From Bacteroidales bacterium (GTDB taxonomy: Bacteria > Bacteroidota > Bacteroidia > Bacteroidales > UBA1402): a DNA stretch of 64,000 nt. The DNA lies in contig JAFUDT010000003.1 of assembly GCA_017464285.1 (NCBI GenBank), positions 124,001 to 188,000 on the forward strand. The letters run 5' to 3'. Below, piece by piece: positions 56,184-63,989 of the stretch (position 1 is the first letter of the stretch; each line of letters opens with the position of its first letter). The notes under the pieces are model-generated. The model saw nothing but the letters and a program-made list of their open reading frames with translations, was not told the DNA's origin and searched no databases. Made by a program: the position numbers and the translations under genes.

Positions 56184-57794
56184 ATGTGCGGCTGTACTGA
56201 AAAAACATATTGGACTTACAAAAAGGGCAAGAGCATTATTGCCGAATTGCATTTGGTTATTGCTTTTTGTCTCTTGTTTCCGGGCTGCCGTAAAACACCG
56301 GAATCGCCGGATCCGACAACTCTTTACTATATTGAAATACCTGACTCAATAGTTTCGTTTAATTATTCGTATGACACGTTGTATATAAACAGCAATGTGT
56401 CTCTTATGGATGGCCAGCTTGTTTGCCGCCGGGATTCTTGGAGAGAGAGTGGTAAGAACGATGATGCCCCGAGTTCCCTTCCGATAGCAGAGATACGACA
56501 TCTGGGGGAGAATAATTATCGGGTGATACTCATGGATAGTTCTGAGTATTTTGTATATGAAGGTTCTTACAGGCTTGAATGGAGAGGAATCATTGCTGGT
56601 GATGCGGACGATGATACCGGTCTGGTAGTCAGTAGTTCCTTTAAAGTATGCAAGCCTTTTTTTACCGGGCTGCCTGCTTTGGTGCTAAACACCCCGGATG
56701 CTGTACCGATAGTTTCCAAAACACAGTGGATAACAGGAGCAGAGATGGTTTTGTTTGATGAAAACGGCCATCAGCTTTATCAAGGAGGCTTGGAAATAAA
56801 GGGTCGTGGCAACAGTACCTGGAATGCACCTAAAAAACCATATTCTTTAAGGCTGGATACCAAGGCCGGTTTGTTTGACATGCTACCGCATCGGCGATGG
56901 GTATTGTTGGCCAATTATCTGGACCGGACCTTGTTGCGAAACCATCTGGCTTTTTTCCTGGCAAACGTGCAGGGTAACAGCTTCGGATGGACTCCACATG
57001 GACATTTCGTGGAATTGATTCTGAATGGTAAGCATCTGGGTAATTATTATTTGTGCGAGAAGATCGGGGTAGACGAAAACAGAATAAACCTGCAGAATAA
57101 CACTTCCTTGGATGCTGACATCAGTTTCATGGTTGAAATGGATACCAATTTTGATGAAGTCAACAAGTTTCGTACTCCTGTCCGACAACTCCCGGTGATG
57201 ATTCATGAACCGGATGAAAACGACTTGACAGCGGAACAGGCTTCATATATCGAAAATTACTTTTCTCGTCTCGAGCAGTTGATATATAACAGCAATTCTT
57301 TGAGTGAGGAGAGTTACGGGTGTTTGCTTGACTTGGACAGTTATGTAGATTATTGGCTGATCAATGAACTAACTGGTAATACGGAGAGCTGGTGGCCCAA
57401 AAGTGTTTTCATGTATCGTGACAAAGGGGGGAAGTTGATTGTCGGCCCAGTATGGGATTATGACTGGGGGACTTTCGGAAAGCGTTATGAGAACAAGTTT
57501 TGTTGCTTGGATTGCCTTTGGACACGACAACTTCTGCTAAATGGTGATTTCAGAAATCTGGCGGCTGAAAGATGGAACAAGTTGTTACCGGGATTGGCGA
57601 CTGTGTTTGATGAAATTGACAGGCAGAAAAGCCGGTTGTCCCGCTCTGCGGCGGTAGATGCTGGCATGTGGCCCAACAACAGAGACATTAACGGAGATGA
57701 GAACTTACCTTTTGAGGAGGCGGTCGAACTTCTGAAAAAAAACCTTCGGGAGCGTATGGACTGGATTAGCGGGCACATCCATTCTATTCAGTAA
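56184..57794 (+). CDS. CotH-family lipoprotein (atypical kinase fold)
   Basis: The 536-residue product starts 2 bases after the peptidase stop. The N-terminus is unusual (MCGCTEKTYWTYKKGKS, then IIAELHLVIAFCLLFPGC), but the hydrophobic stretch ending at Cys35 looks like a lipoprotein signal. The CotH domain begins near residue 160: GRGNSTW (207-213), PKKPYSLRLD, FVELILNGKHLGNYYLCEKI and VWDYDW (Asp425, Asp427), the pattern of the CotH kinases that phosphorylate spore-coat proteins in Bacillus. Here it would act outside the inner membrane, perhaps on the S74 protein. Base composition is less AT-rich than in the first three cassette genes. Its stop lies in the right 15-base repeat. Confidence 0.75.
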   Translation: MCGCTEKTYWTYKKGKSIIAELHLVIAFCLLFPGCRKTPESPDPTTLYYIEIPDSIVSFNYSYDTLYINSNVSLMDGQLVCRRDSWRESGKNDDAPSSLPIAEIRHLGENNYRVILMDSSEYFVYEGSYRLEWRGIIAGDADDDTGLVVSSSFKVCKPFFTGLPALVLNTPDAVPIVSKTQWITGAEMVLFDENGHQLYQGGLEIKGRGNSTWNAPKKPYSLRLDTKAGLFDMLPHRRWVLLANYLDRTLLRNHLAFFLANVQGNSFGWTPHGHFVELILNGKHLGNYYLCEKIGVDENRINLQNNTSLDADISFMVEMDTNFDEVNKFRTPVRQLPVMIHEPDENDLTAEQASYIENYFSRLEQLIYNSNSLSEESYGCLLDLDSYVDYWLINELTGNTESWWPKSVFMYRDKGGKLIVGPVWDYDWGTFGKRYENKFCCLDCLWTRQLLLNGDFRNLAAERWNKLLPGLATVFDEIDRQKSRLSRSAAVDAGMWPNNRDINGDENLPFEEAVELLKKNLRERMDWISGHIHSIQ

Positions 57795-57795
57795 C
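57781..57795 (+). repeat. 15-base direct repeat at the right edge of the AT-rich cassette
   Basis: Identical to 51684-51698. It covers the last codons and TAA stop of the CotH gene and lies 23 bases before the -33 box of the MATE promoter. Confidence 0.85.
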
Positions 57796-57817
57796 TATAT
57801 TCTTCGTCGGCGACGAC

Positions 57818-57848
57818 TTGGCTGATGCCGAAAAATCACTTACCTTTA
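57818..57848 (+). promoter_or_regulatory. Promoter of the MATE transporter gene
   Basis: TTGG at 57818-57821, 19 bases, TACCTTTA at 57841-57848. The same boxes with the same spacing stand in the remnant at 51544-51574, which supports both as real. It implies that translation starts at 57887, not at earlier in-frame ATGs that lie within the promoter or at the start of the RNA. Confidence 0.75.
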
Positions 57849-57886
57849 TGGCGCATTTGAAAATGCCGTCGTCATCACAACATAAT

Positions 57887-59266
57887 ATGGGAGCGCCTAA
57901 CGGTCGGCTGGGAACAGAGCCGGTGGGACGTCTGTTGTTGGAATATGCTCTTCCGGCCATCATTGCCATGGTGGCTTCGTCGCTGTACAACATCGTGGAC
58001 AGGGTGTTTATCGGCAACGGGGTGGGGCCCGAAGCGATTGCCGGCCTGGCGGTGGCCATGCCGCTGATGAATATCACGGCGGCTTTCGGGGCTATGGTGG
58101 GCGTGGGCTCGGCTTCCATTATCTCCATCCGGCTGGGCCAGAAACGACTGGACGATGCTACCCATGTGCTGGGCAACGCTTTGCTGCTCAATCTCATCAT
58201 CGGTACGACAGTGGCTGTCTGCGGCCTGATCTGGCTGGATCCGCTGCTTCGTGCTTTCGGAGCCAGCGAGCGGGTGCTGCCTCATGCCAGAGACTTTATG
58301 CGGGTAATCTTGTTGGCCAATCTGTTCAATCACAATTTCCTGGGACTGAACAATATCATGCGCGCCACAGGCTATCCGCGCAAGGCCATGCTTTCGACCT
58401 TTCTCACCGTGGGAGTCAACCTCTTGCTGGCGCCGCTGTTCATCTTCGGCTTCCGTTGGGGGTTGCGTGGTGCCGCCTTGGCAACGGCTTCGGCTCAGTT
58501 CTGCGGCTTCGTGTGGGTGATGTGGCATTTTTGCAGCCCCAAGCACAACCTGCATTTCCGCCGGGGCTTCTTCCATTTGCGACTCGGAGTGATTTCGGAC
58601 ATCGTCTCCATTGGCTCATCCAATTTCCTGATGAATCTCTGCACTTGCCTGGTGGTGATCTTCCTGAACAAAAGCCTGGCCTTTTACGGCGGTGAGCAGG
58701 GTGATCTGGCCATCGGTGCCTATGGCGTCTGCAATGCCATTGTGATGCTCTTTATCATGACCGTGCTGGGGCTGAATCAGGGTATGCAACCCATCGTGGG
58801 CTACAATTTCGGCGCCCGCCAGAACGGCAGGATGCTGAAAGCGTACCGACTCACAATTGCGGCGGCTACCTGCGTCACGACACTCGGTTTTGTCCTGGGA
58901 GAAATATTCCCCGTACAGATTGCGTCGGCTTTTACCGGCGATGAGGTGATGCGCTCCCTGGCAGCCCGTATGCTACGGATTATCCTGCTCAGTTTCCCGG
59001 TGGTGGGCTATCAGATGGTGACCACCTCTTTTTTCCAGGCCATCGGCAAGGCCGGCTGGTCGATTTTCCTGAGCCTGACGCGCCAGCTGATATTCTTGAT
59101 ACCGGCACTGCTGACCTTGCCCCGCTTCTTCGGCCTGGACGGTGTGATCGCGGCTTTGCCTACGGGCGATGTGCTGGCTTCGATACTGACCTTCATCGTT
59201 ATAATGACGCAGATCAGAAAGTATCGGCGTGCTCCGACAGAAAAACTTCAACCTCTCTCGATATGA
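57887..59266 (+). CDS. MATE-family multidrug/cation efflux transporter
   Basis: The 459-residue membrane protein has 12 likely membrane segments and the MATE pattern: MGAPNGRLGTEPVGRLLLEY at the start, SLYNIVDRVFIGNGVGPEAI, LNNIMRATGYPRKAMLSTFL and GMQPIVGYNFGARQNGR. These proteins export drugs or metabolites with Na+ or H+. The start at 57887 is chosen from the promoter position and from the conserved codons in the remnant. The stop overlaps the next start in ATGA, so the hydrolase behind it is coupled. GC-rich like the rest of the chromosome. Confidence 0.9.
   Translation: MGAPNGRLGTEPVGRLLLEYALPAIIAMVASSLYNIVDRVFIGNGVGPEAIAGLAVAMPLMNITAAFGAMVGVGSASIISIRLGQKRLDDATHVLGNALLLNLIIGTTVAVCGLIWLDPLLRAFGASERVLPHARDFMRVILLANLFNHNFLGLNNIMRATGYPRKAMLSTFLTVGVNLLLAPLFIFGFRWGLRGAALATASAQFCGFVWVMWHFCSPKHNLHFRRGFFHLRLGVISDIVSIGSSNFLMNLCTCLVVIFLNKSLAFYGGEQGDLAIGAYGVCNAIVMLFIMTVLGLNQGMQPIVGYNFGARQNGRMLKAYRLTIAAATCVTTLGFVLGEIFPVQIASAFTGDEVMRSLAARMLRIILLSFPVVGYQMVTTSFFQAIGKAGWSIFLSLTRQLIFLIPALLTLPRFFGLDGVIAALPTGDVLASILTFIVIMTQIRKYRRAPTEKLQPLSI
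57905..57924 (+). repeat. 20-base exact direct repeat, right copy
   Basis: Within codons 7-13 of the MATE gene; identical to 51631-51650. See the left copy for meaning. Confidence 0.85.
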
Positions 59267-60180
59267 CAATGAAAAAACTGCTGACACTTGCATTTGTCTG
59301 TTCCCAACTGGTGCTGTTGCCCGCCCAGACGCGCATCGACCTGTGGCCGGTCAACTATCTGCCCAACAGCCGCCATCTGGCCTTGGAAGATTCTGTGGCC
59401 AATGAGCGAGCCTATCGCGTGGCACGTCCGCGCCTGTATCATTTCGCCCCTGCCGAAAAGAAGGACAGCAGCGCGGCTGTCATCATCATTCCGGGGGGCG
59501 GCTATGCCCGCCTGGCCTACGAGGTGAGCGGCAATATGCTGGCTCAGTGGTTTGCCGGGCAAGGCATCCACGGTTTTGTGCTCTGGCACAGGCTGCCCGA
59601 CTCACCCGACCTGATCCGTCGTGACATCGCTCCCCTGCAGGATGTGCAACGTGCCGTCAAACTCATTCGCAATCATGCGGCGGAGTGGGGAATCGATCCG
59701 CACAAGGTAGGGGTGATGGGATGCTCGGCCGGCGGTCATCTGGCTTCGACGGCAGGCACCCACGACGAGGATGTGTCTCGCATCACGGATGCCATGGACA
59801 AGATCCCCTTCCGGCCTGATTTCATGATCCTGGTGTCGCCGGTCATTTCGATGGATGCGGCCATCACGCATCGTGGCAGCCGCGACAATCTGTTGGGTAA
59901 AAATGCTCCGGAAGAGCTGCTGCGGGCCTATTCCAACGATATGAGAGTGGATGGGCAGACTCCTCCTGCCATCCTGATTCATGCCGACAACGATCCGGCT
60001 GTTTCTCCGCTCAACAGTATTCGTTTCTATACGGCCATGAAAGAGCACCGCCGGCCGGCCAGCCTGCATATTTTCCCGCAGGGCGGACACAATATTTCCC
60101 TGGAAGCCCAGCCGGGAACGACCCAGGCATGGTCGGAACTGACCCTGGGCTGGCTGCGGGAAATGGGTTTCCTGAAGTAA
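59263..60180 (+). CDS. Secreted alpha/beta hydrolase, acetylesterase-like
   Basis: The 305-residue product begins in an ATGA overlap with the MATE stop (a second ATG is two codons on) and has a signal peptide ending at LPAQ. The oxyanion motif IIIPGGGY, nucleophile Ser155 in GCSAGGH, Asp242 or Asp244 in HADND and His276 in GGHN complete the triad. This is the BD-FAE/acetylesterase type often found with xylan or pectin genes. Its coupling to a MATE exporter is unexplained. The gene ends exactly where the minus-strand MG2 gene ends, with no base between. Confidence 0.83.
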   Translation: MTMKKLLTLAFVCSQLVLLPAQTRIDLWPVNYLPNSRHLALEDSVANERAYRVARPRLYHFAPAEKKDSSAAVIIIPGGGYARLAYEVSGNMLAQWFAGQGIHGFVLWHRLPDSPDLIRRDIAPLQDVQRAVKLIRNHAAEWGIDPHKVGVMGCSAGGHLASTAGTHDEDVSRITDAMDKIPFRPDFMILVSPVISMDAAITHRGSRDNLLGKNAPEELLRAYSNDMRVDGQTPPAILIHADNDPAVSPLNSIRFYTAMKEHRRPASLHIFPQGGHNISLEAQPGTTQAWSELTLGWLREMGFLK

Positions 60181-62772
60181 TCAGCGGTCGAGCGAGCCGG
60201 TCTGTCCCTGTGCGGTGACCACCTGGGCGTGAGCACTGACATTGCCGGGGTCGGCGTTGTTGTAAAAACGGATGGAGACTTCCCCCTTGTCATCTGTCTT
60301 CAGGTCGGGGTTCCAGTATAGGGTGCGCCGGTGGTCGAATGGATCGGTGTCGAAGGCCCGGTCGTAGCGCGGATGATAGAAATCCTTCACCTGATTGTAG
60401 CCTTGTATGACCGTGTGGCGTATGCCAACCTGGGGAATCTCGCTGTGCCCGTCTGCATAGGGGGTGATAAGTACATAGGCAATCCTCTTGCCCATGTCGG
60501 CCACATCTTCCAGAGTCTCCAGATTGAAGCCGTTCTCAAGAGCAATGTTCTTCACTCCGGGCTCGAGCACTTCTATTTTTTCAATCTGATCGACAAAGGG
60601 CAGCTCGTCACTGAGAGACTCATAGAGCCTGAGAGTGCGAGTGTTGAGAATCTTGACCGGGGCATCCTGATAGTAGAGATGCTGTGAGGGGACGCTGTTG
60701 GTCCCCCCTCCTGCCGAGGTGGTTTCGTTGAACACATCCTGAATCCAGAACTTCTCGTTGATGCCGGTCAGGAAGGTAAACAGGTCATCATTGGTATATT
60801 GGGCCTGGTCTTGCATTTTGTCGGTCTCTTTCTTGACCTCGTAGGTGATGCTTACTGTCTGGCCGTATTCCTCGTTGCGCTGCTTGCGCTTGGCGGTGAC
60901 TTCGGCTTCCTGCAGCAGCACGTCGCCGGGCATGATGTGCAGTTCTCCCTGACGGGCATAATTGTCCTGATAGGTACGGCTCTTGGCCTGTGCCTGATTG
61001 GCACGGAGCACCGGCGGCTCATTCTCGACAGGGTCGAAGGCACGGGCGTTGGGCTGGAAATGGCGGTTGAGGGAAATAAAGACATTGCGTGGCTGCTGCC
61101 GCTGGTCGGTCACCTGCAGGGTGAGCTTCCATTCCCCCTGAAAATCGTAGAGGAAATTGAAATTGCCATCGTTGTCTGTCGTACAGGCTCCCGAGTAGGC
61201 GGCAGAGTCGGAGAGCATCAGCAGTGTCACCTTGACATCGGGTACCGGAGTGCGTCGGATGATGGACAGTATCCTGCCGTCGACCAGAATGCCCTCCTCA
61301 ATAGGGTGCCTGGGGGTGAAGGCCTGCTGCCCACTCATCACTTCCCAACGGTAGCGTCGCCAGCCTTGGACCATCATTAGCAGGTCGAGCAGCTGACGGT
61401 GACGCTGGTCGTCTTTTTCGAAGTAGAAGGCCGGATCCTTGATATAGCCTTTCAGGTCGGATGCCAGCAGCAGCTCGCTGTAGGCGTCTGTCTGCCGGGC
61501 ATTGGCCAGCACCTCGGAAGCGTCCCTGACGGCCAGGGAGAAGCTCTGCCCGCCCAGGGGCAGCATCTCTTCTCCCTGCCTTTGCTGCAGGCTGAACTTC
61601 ATCGTTATCGGCTCGAAGGCCTTGTAGGTGTCTTTGTTCTGTTCGTAGTCGATCTGAATGCCGGCCGGGTCTTGCTGAGGGTTGCGGACAAAGATCATGC
61701 GGCTGGCCAGGATGCGGCCCTCGCTGTCGTAGATAAAGACTTCGTTGACTCCGCTGGGCAGGCCGGCCTTGGAAAAGGTCCCCGTCAGAGTGTTGGCCGT
61801 CACGGCCAGCGGCTGGTAGAGATACAGCCGGCCACGGCAGGCGACGGCCAGGGCAATGGTGTCCTGAGGCCGGTCGAAATTGTTGAGCACGGTGATGCCT
61901 ATCTGGTCGGGCAACAGATTGTTGATGCGCAACGCATAGCCTTGCGGCTCCACTTCGGGCAGCGTTGCCGTGAAGGTCTTGCCTTGCCGCTGCAGCTGGC
62001 AGGTATAGTGCTCTCCCGGCTGGGGCGTGAACTCGAAAAATCCCATTCCTTGCCAGGCTGTGGCGAAGGCGCTTGCAATCCTGCCCTGGCTGTCAAGTAT
62101 CTGTCCGCTCACCTCGGCCTCCCTGCCGGCAGGATCCCAGGCCTTGAAGGCAATCTGGTTGGGCAGTCCTTCTATCAGGTGTCCGCCTTCGGGATAGAAG
62201 GCAATCGCCTGTGATGAGTCCGGTGACTTGTCTGTCGGCTTGGCCCTTTTGTCGGGCAGGGGATCGTGGGCTATTTTCATCGTGGGCGTCTGGCGCCGCC
62301 CCGAACGCCGTTCATAGACGGCCTGGTCAAATACCGGAAACACTCTGGAGAAAACCACTTCCTGACCGAAGTTGAGCATGCAGCGCGTGTAGGCTCTCAC
62401 TTCGTAGAAGCCTGCGCTCAACTCCGGCTTGAGGTAGAACACACCGTGGGCCTGCCCGTTGTCGATAGGCAACTTGAGGCTCTCGATGATATGGCCGCCT
62501 GCCGAGAGCAGCTCGACATAGAGCGTCTTGCTCATGGGTGTGTAGTGATGATTCTCGGCCAGCACGACATAGGCTTTGAACCAGATGTTCTCCCCGATGA
62601 AATACGAGTCGTTGTCAAAATGCAGGTAGACTTTCTCCTGGGCGTAGGACTGGGAAAAGAGCGTATAGTTCCTGGCCAGGGCCGCCAGCCGGGCTGTCTG
62701 GGCCAGCAGTGTCTGCGGGCAAAGGAGCATGACTCCGACCAGTGAAATGAAAGAGGCGAGCCGATGTTTCAT
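60181..62772 (-). CDS. MG2-domain surface protein with TonB-plug-like segment
   Basis: The 863-residue product has a signal peptide ending at LLAQ. It opens with a macroglobulin-like MG2 domain (EKVYLHFDNDSYFIGENIWF, then KAYVVLAENHHYTPMSKTLY). Several beta domains follow (about residues 180-600). From about residue 640 there is a plug-like part (EAEVTAKRKQ, DDLFTFLTGIN, YQDAPVKIL, QIEKIEVLEPG), as in TonB-dependent receptors but without a barrel. The end (LKTDDKGEVSIRFYNNADPG) is also typical of this Bacteroidota family. Its function is not known; a periplasmic or surface role is likely. Confidence 0.72.
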   Translation of the reverse strand: MKHRLASFISLVGVMLLCPQTLLAQTARLAALARNYTLFSQSYAQEKVYLHFDNDSYFIGENIWFKAYVVLAENHHYTPMSKTLYVELLSAGGHIIESLKLPIDNGQAHGVFYLKPELSAGFYEVRAYTRCMLNFGQEVVFSRVFPVFDQAVYERRSGRRQTPTMKIAHDPLPDKRAKPTDKSPDSSQAIAFYPEGGHLIEGLPNQIAFKAWDPAGREAEVSGQILDSQGRIASAFATAWQGMGFFEFTPQPGEHYTCQLQRQGKTFTATLPEVEPQGYALRINNLLPDQIGITVLNNFDRPQDTIALAVACRGRLYLYQPLAVTANTLTGTFSKAGLPSGVNEVFIYDSEGRILASRMIFVRNPQQDPAGIQIDYEQNKDTYKAFEPITMKFSLQQRQGEEMLPLGGQSFSLAVRDASEVLANARQTDAYSELLLASDLKGYIKDPAFYFEKDDQRHRQLLDLLMMVQGWRRYRWEVMSGQQAFTPRHPIEEGILVDGRILSIIRRTPVPDVKVTLLMLSDSAAYSGACTTDNDGNFNFLYDFQGEWKLTLQVTDQRQQPRNVFISLNRHFQPNARAFDPVENEPPVLRANQAQAKSRTYQDNYARQGELHIMPGDVLLQEAEVTAKRKQRNEEYGQTVSITYEVKKETDKMQDQAQYTNDDLFTFLTGINEKFWIQDVFNETTSAGGGTNSVPSQHLYYQDAPVKILNTRTLRLYESLSDELPFVDQIEKIEVLEPGVKNIALENGFNLETLEDVADMGKRIAYVLITPYADGHSEIPQVGIRHTVIQGYNQVKDFYHPRYDRAFDTDPFDHRRTLYWNPDLKTDDKGEVSIRFYNNADPGNVSAHAQVVTAQGQTGSLDR

Positions 62773-62799
62773 GGTAGTGTGGACAAACAGGGGTGTTGG

Positions 62800-63684
62800 T
62801 TATTTTCCCAGGACAAACTCCCGGCTGCCGATCAGATAGCCGTCGGCAAAGAAATCGGCCCGGTAGGTGCCGGCATCGAGATATTCCTGTACATCCCAGT
62901 AGATGGTGACATGGGCCTCTTCTCCGTCGTATTCGATGTTGCGAGAGGCGGAGAAGGGGAGCTGGCTGCCCTCGAAGGCGAAGGTCTGGGCATTCTCCTT
63001 GAGCAGCGGCAGACCGTCTGGCCGGGTGATGCGGAGATAGACGGTCTTCTGGCCCACCGGGGCCGAGATGTTCTTGGAAATGACCGCCTGGAACTCCAGT
63101 TGTGTCGTCCGGTTGAGCCTGGTGGTGGCGCGGCCTTTGTTGGTCAGCTGGCGCACGCTGATGTCGCGGGCTTCCAGCATGGAGGCCAGCATGACTTTCT
63201 CGGTCAGTTCGGCCTTCTCCTTGGCCAGGGCGGTGACCTCCTCGCGGGCAGCCCGGTATTGGCGGCTCATGCTGCGGTTTTCTTCTTTGAGCCGGGTGTT
63301 GGCCGTGTTGAGCGAATCGATCTGGATGATGTACGACCGCATCACGCCACGGGCAGTCTCCAGCTCGCGCCGGAGCTCGGTGAGCCGTCGGGCGTTGTTG
63401 ATTTTCAGTGTCTTGATTTCTTCGGCCAGACGCTGGTTCTTGGCCCGCTCCTGGTCCAGCAGACCGGCCAGGGAGTCGTTGCTGATGCGGATGCCGTAGT
63501 CTTCGTATTGCAGGGCCAGTCTGGAATAGTCTTCTTCGAGGGCTTCCTTCTCATATTCGAACTGGTCGTTCATGGCCTGAATGACCTCCGACTGGCGGTA
63601 GTTCTTGGTGTAGAGGAAAGCGGCTATGCCCAGCAGCACAATCACTGCGGCCATCAGCCAGTAGAGGGTGGTATTTTTCTTCAT
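62800..63684 (-). CDS. Membrane-anchored coiled-coil protein, function unknown
   Basis: The 294-residue product has one N-terminal membrane segment (LYWLMAAVIVLLGIAAFLYT), a coiled coil from about residue 30 to 170 rich in Glu, Arg and Leu, and a C-terminal beta domain of about 110 residues (FQAVISKNISAPVGQKTVYL, AHVTIYWDVQEYLDAGTYRA). Proteins of this plan are common in Bacteroidales; I know of no proven role. It lies upstream of the MG2 gene on the same strand with a 27-base gap, so the two are probably one operon. Confidence 0.72.
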   Translation of the reverse strand: MKKNTTLYWLMAAVIVLLGIAAFLYTKNYRQSEVIQAMNDQFEYEKEALEEDYSRLALQYEDYGIRISNDSLAGLLDQERAKNQRLAEEIKTLKINNARRLTELRRELETARGVMRSYIIQIDSLNTANTRLKEENRSMSRQYRAAREEVTALAKEKAELTEKVMLASMLEARDISVRQLTNKGRATTRLNRTTQLEFQAVISKNISAPVGQKTVYLRITRPDGLPLLKENAQTFAFEGSQLPFSASRNIEYDGEEAHVTIYWDVQEYLDAGTYRADFFADGYLIGSREFVLGK

Positions 63685-63757
63685 GATGTGAGTGGTTACA
63701 TAGTTGGTACAAACCTTGGCATCAAAGCGCGGCGTCTGATCCCGATATTTGCCACAG

Positions 63758-63765
63758 CAAAAGTA
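63758..63765 (-). promoter_or_regulatory. -7 box for the coiled-coil/MG2 operon
   Basis: On the minus strand the sequence reads TACTTTTG, a perfect -7 box, about 74 bases before the start of the coiled-coil gene. No good -33 TTTG was found at 19-21 bases, so the promoter is only half supported. Confidence 0.55.
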
Positions 63766-63839
63766 ATACTATTCTCCTAAATTTATACGACATCTGATAC
63801 GTAAGTTTTTTACTACCCAACTCCATGGTTATTGCGATT

Positions 63840-63850
63840 GGCTCGTATTA
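63840..63850 (+). repeat. GGCTCGTATTA direct repeat, first copy
   Basis: Eleven bases identical to 63990-64000, about 150 bases apart. The first copy runs into TACTTTTGCGCC; what follows the second copy is outside the window. Confidence 0.6.
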
Positions 63851-63856
63851 CTTTTG
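63849..63856 (+). promoter_or_regulatory. Possible -7 box on the plus strand
   Basis: TACTTTTG, matching TAnnTTTG, directly after the sequence GGCTCGTATTA that recurs at the window end. No convincing -33 box was seen. It could drive a gene beyond the window or be part of a repeat element. Confidence 0.35.
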
Positions 63857-63959
63857 CGCCATTCACTTTGTTCTTGTCGCAGAAGCTAAACTTTGCCGAT
63901 TTCCGGCCTCGTCGTCGGACGGAAAGTTCACTTTCTGCCGCCTCGAAGCGAAAATCCAT

Positions 63960-63985
63960 GCAAATGCAAATCAATTTGCATTTGC
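63960..63985. repeat. Perfect 11-bp inverted repeat
   Basis: GCAAATGCAAA pairs with TTTGCATTTGC around the loop TCAA. Without a T-run it is not a terminator. It could be an operator or part of an intergenic repeat family. Confidence 0.65.
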
Positions 63986-63989
63986 GCTC

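Noticed and set aside
57818..57886. In-frame earlier starts for the MATE gene
   Set aside because: They lie in the promoter or at the beginning of the transcript, and the remnant keeps coding-like changes only from the codons after the later ATG.
51472..57886. Prophage or transposon as carrier of the AT-rich cassette
   Set aside because: No integrase, transposase or phage structural genes are present. The S74 domain alone is not evidence for a phage, because the protein has a signal peptide and a T9SS sorting domain.
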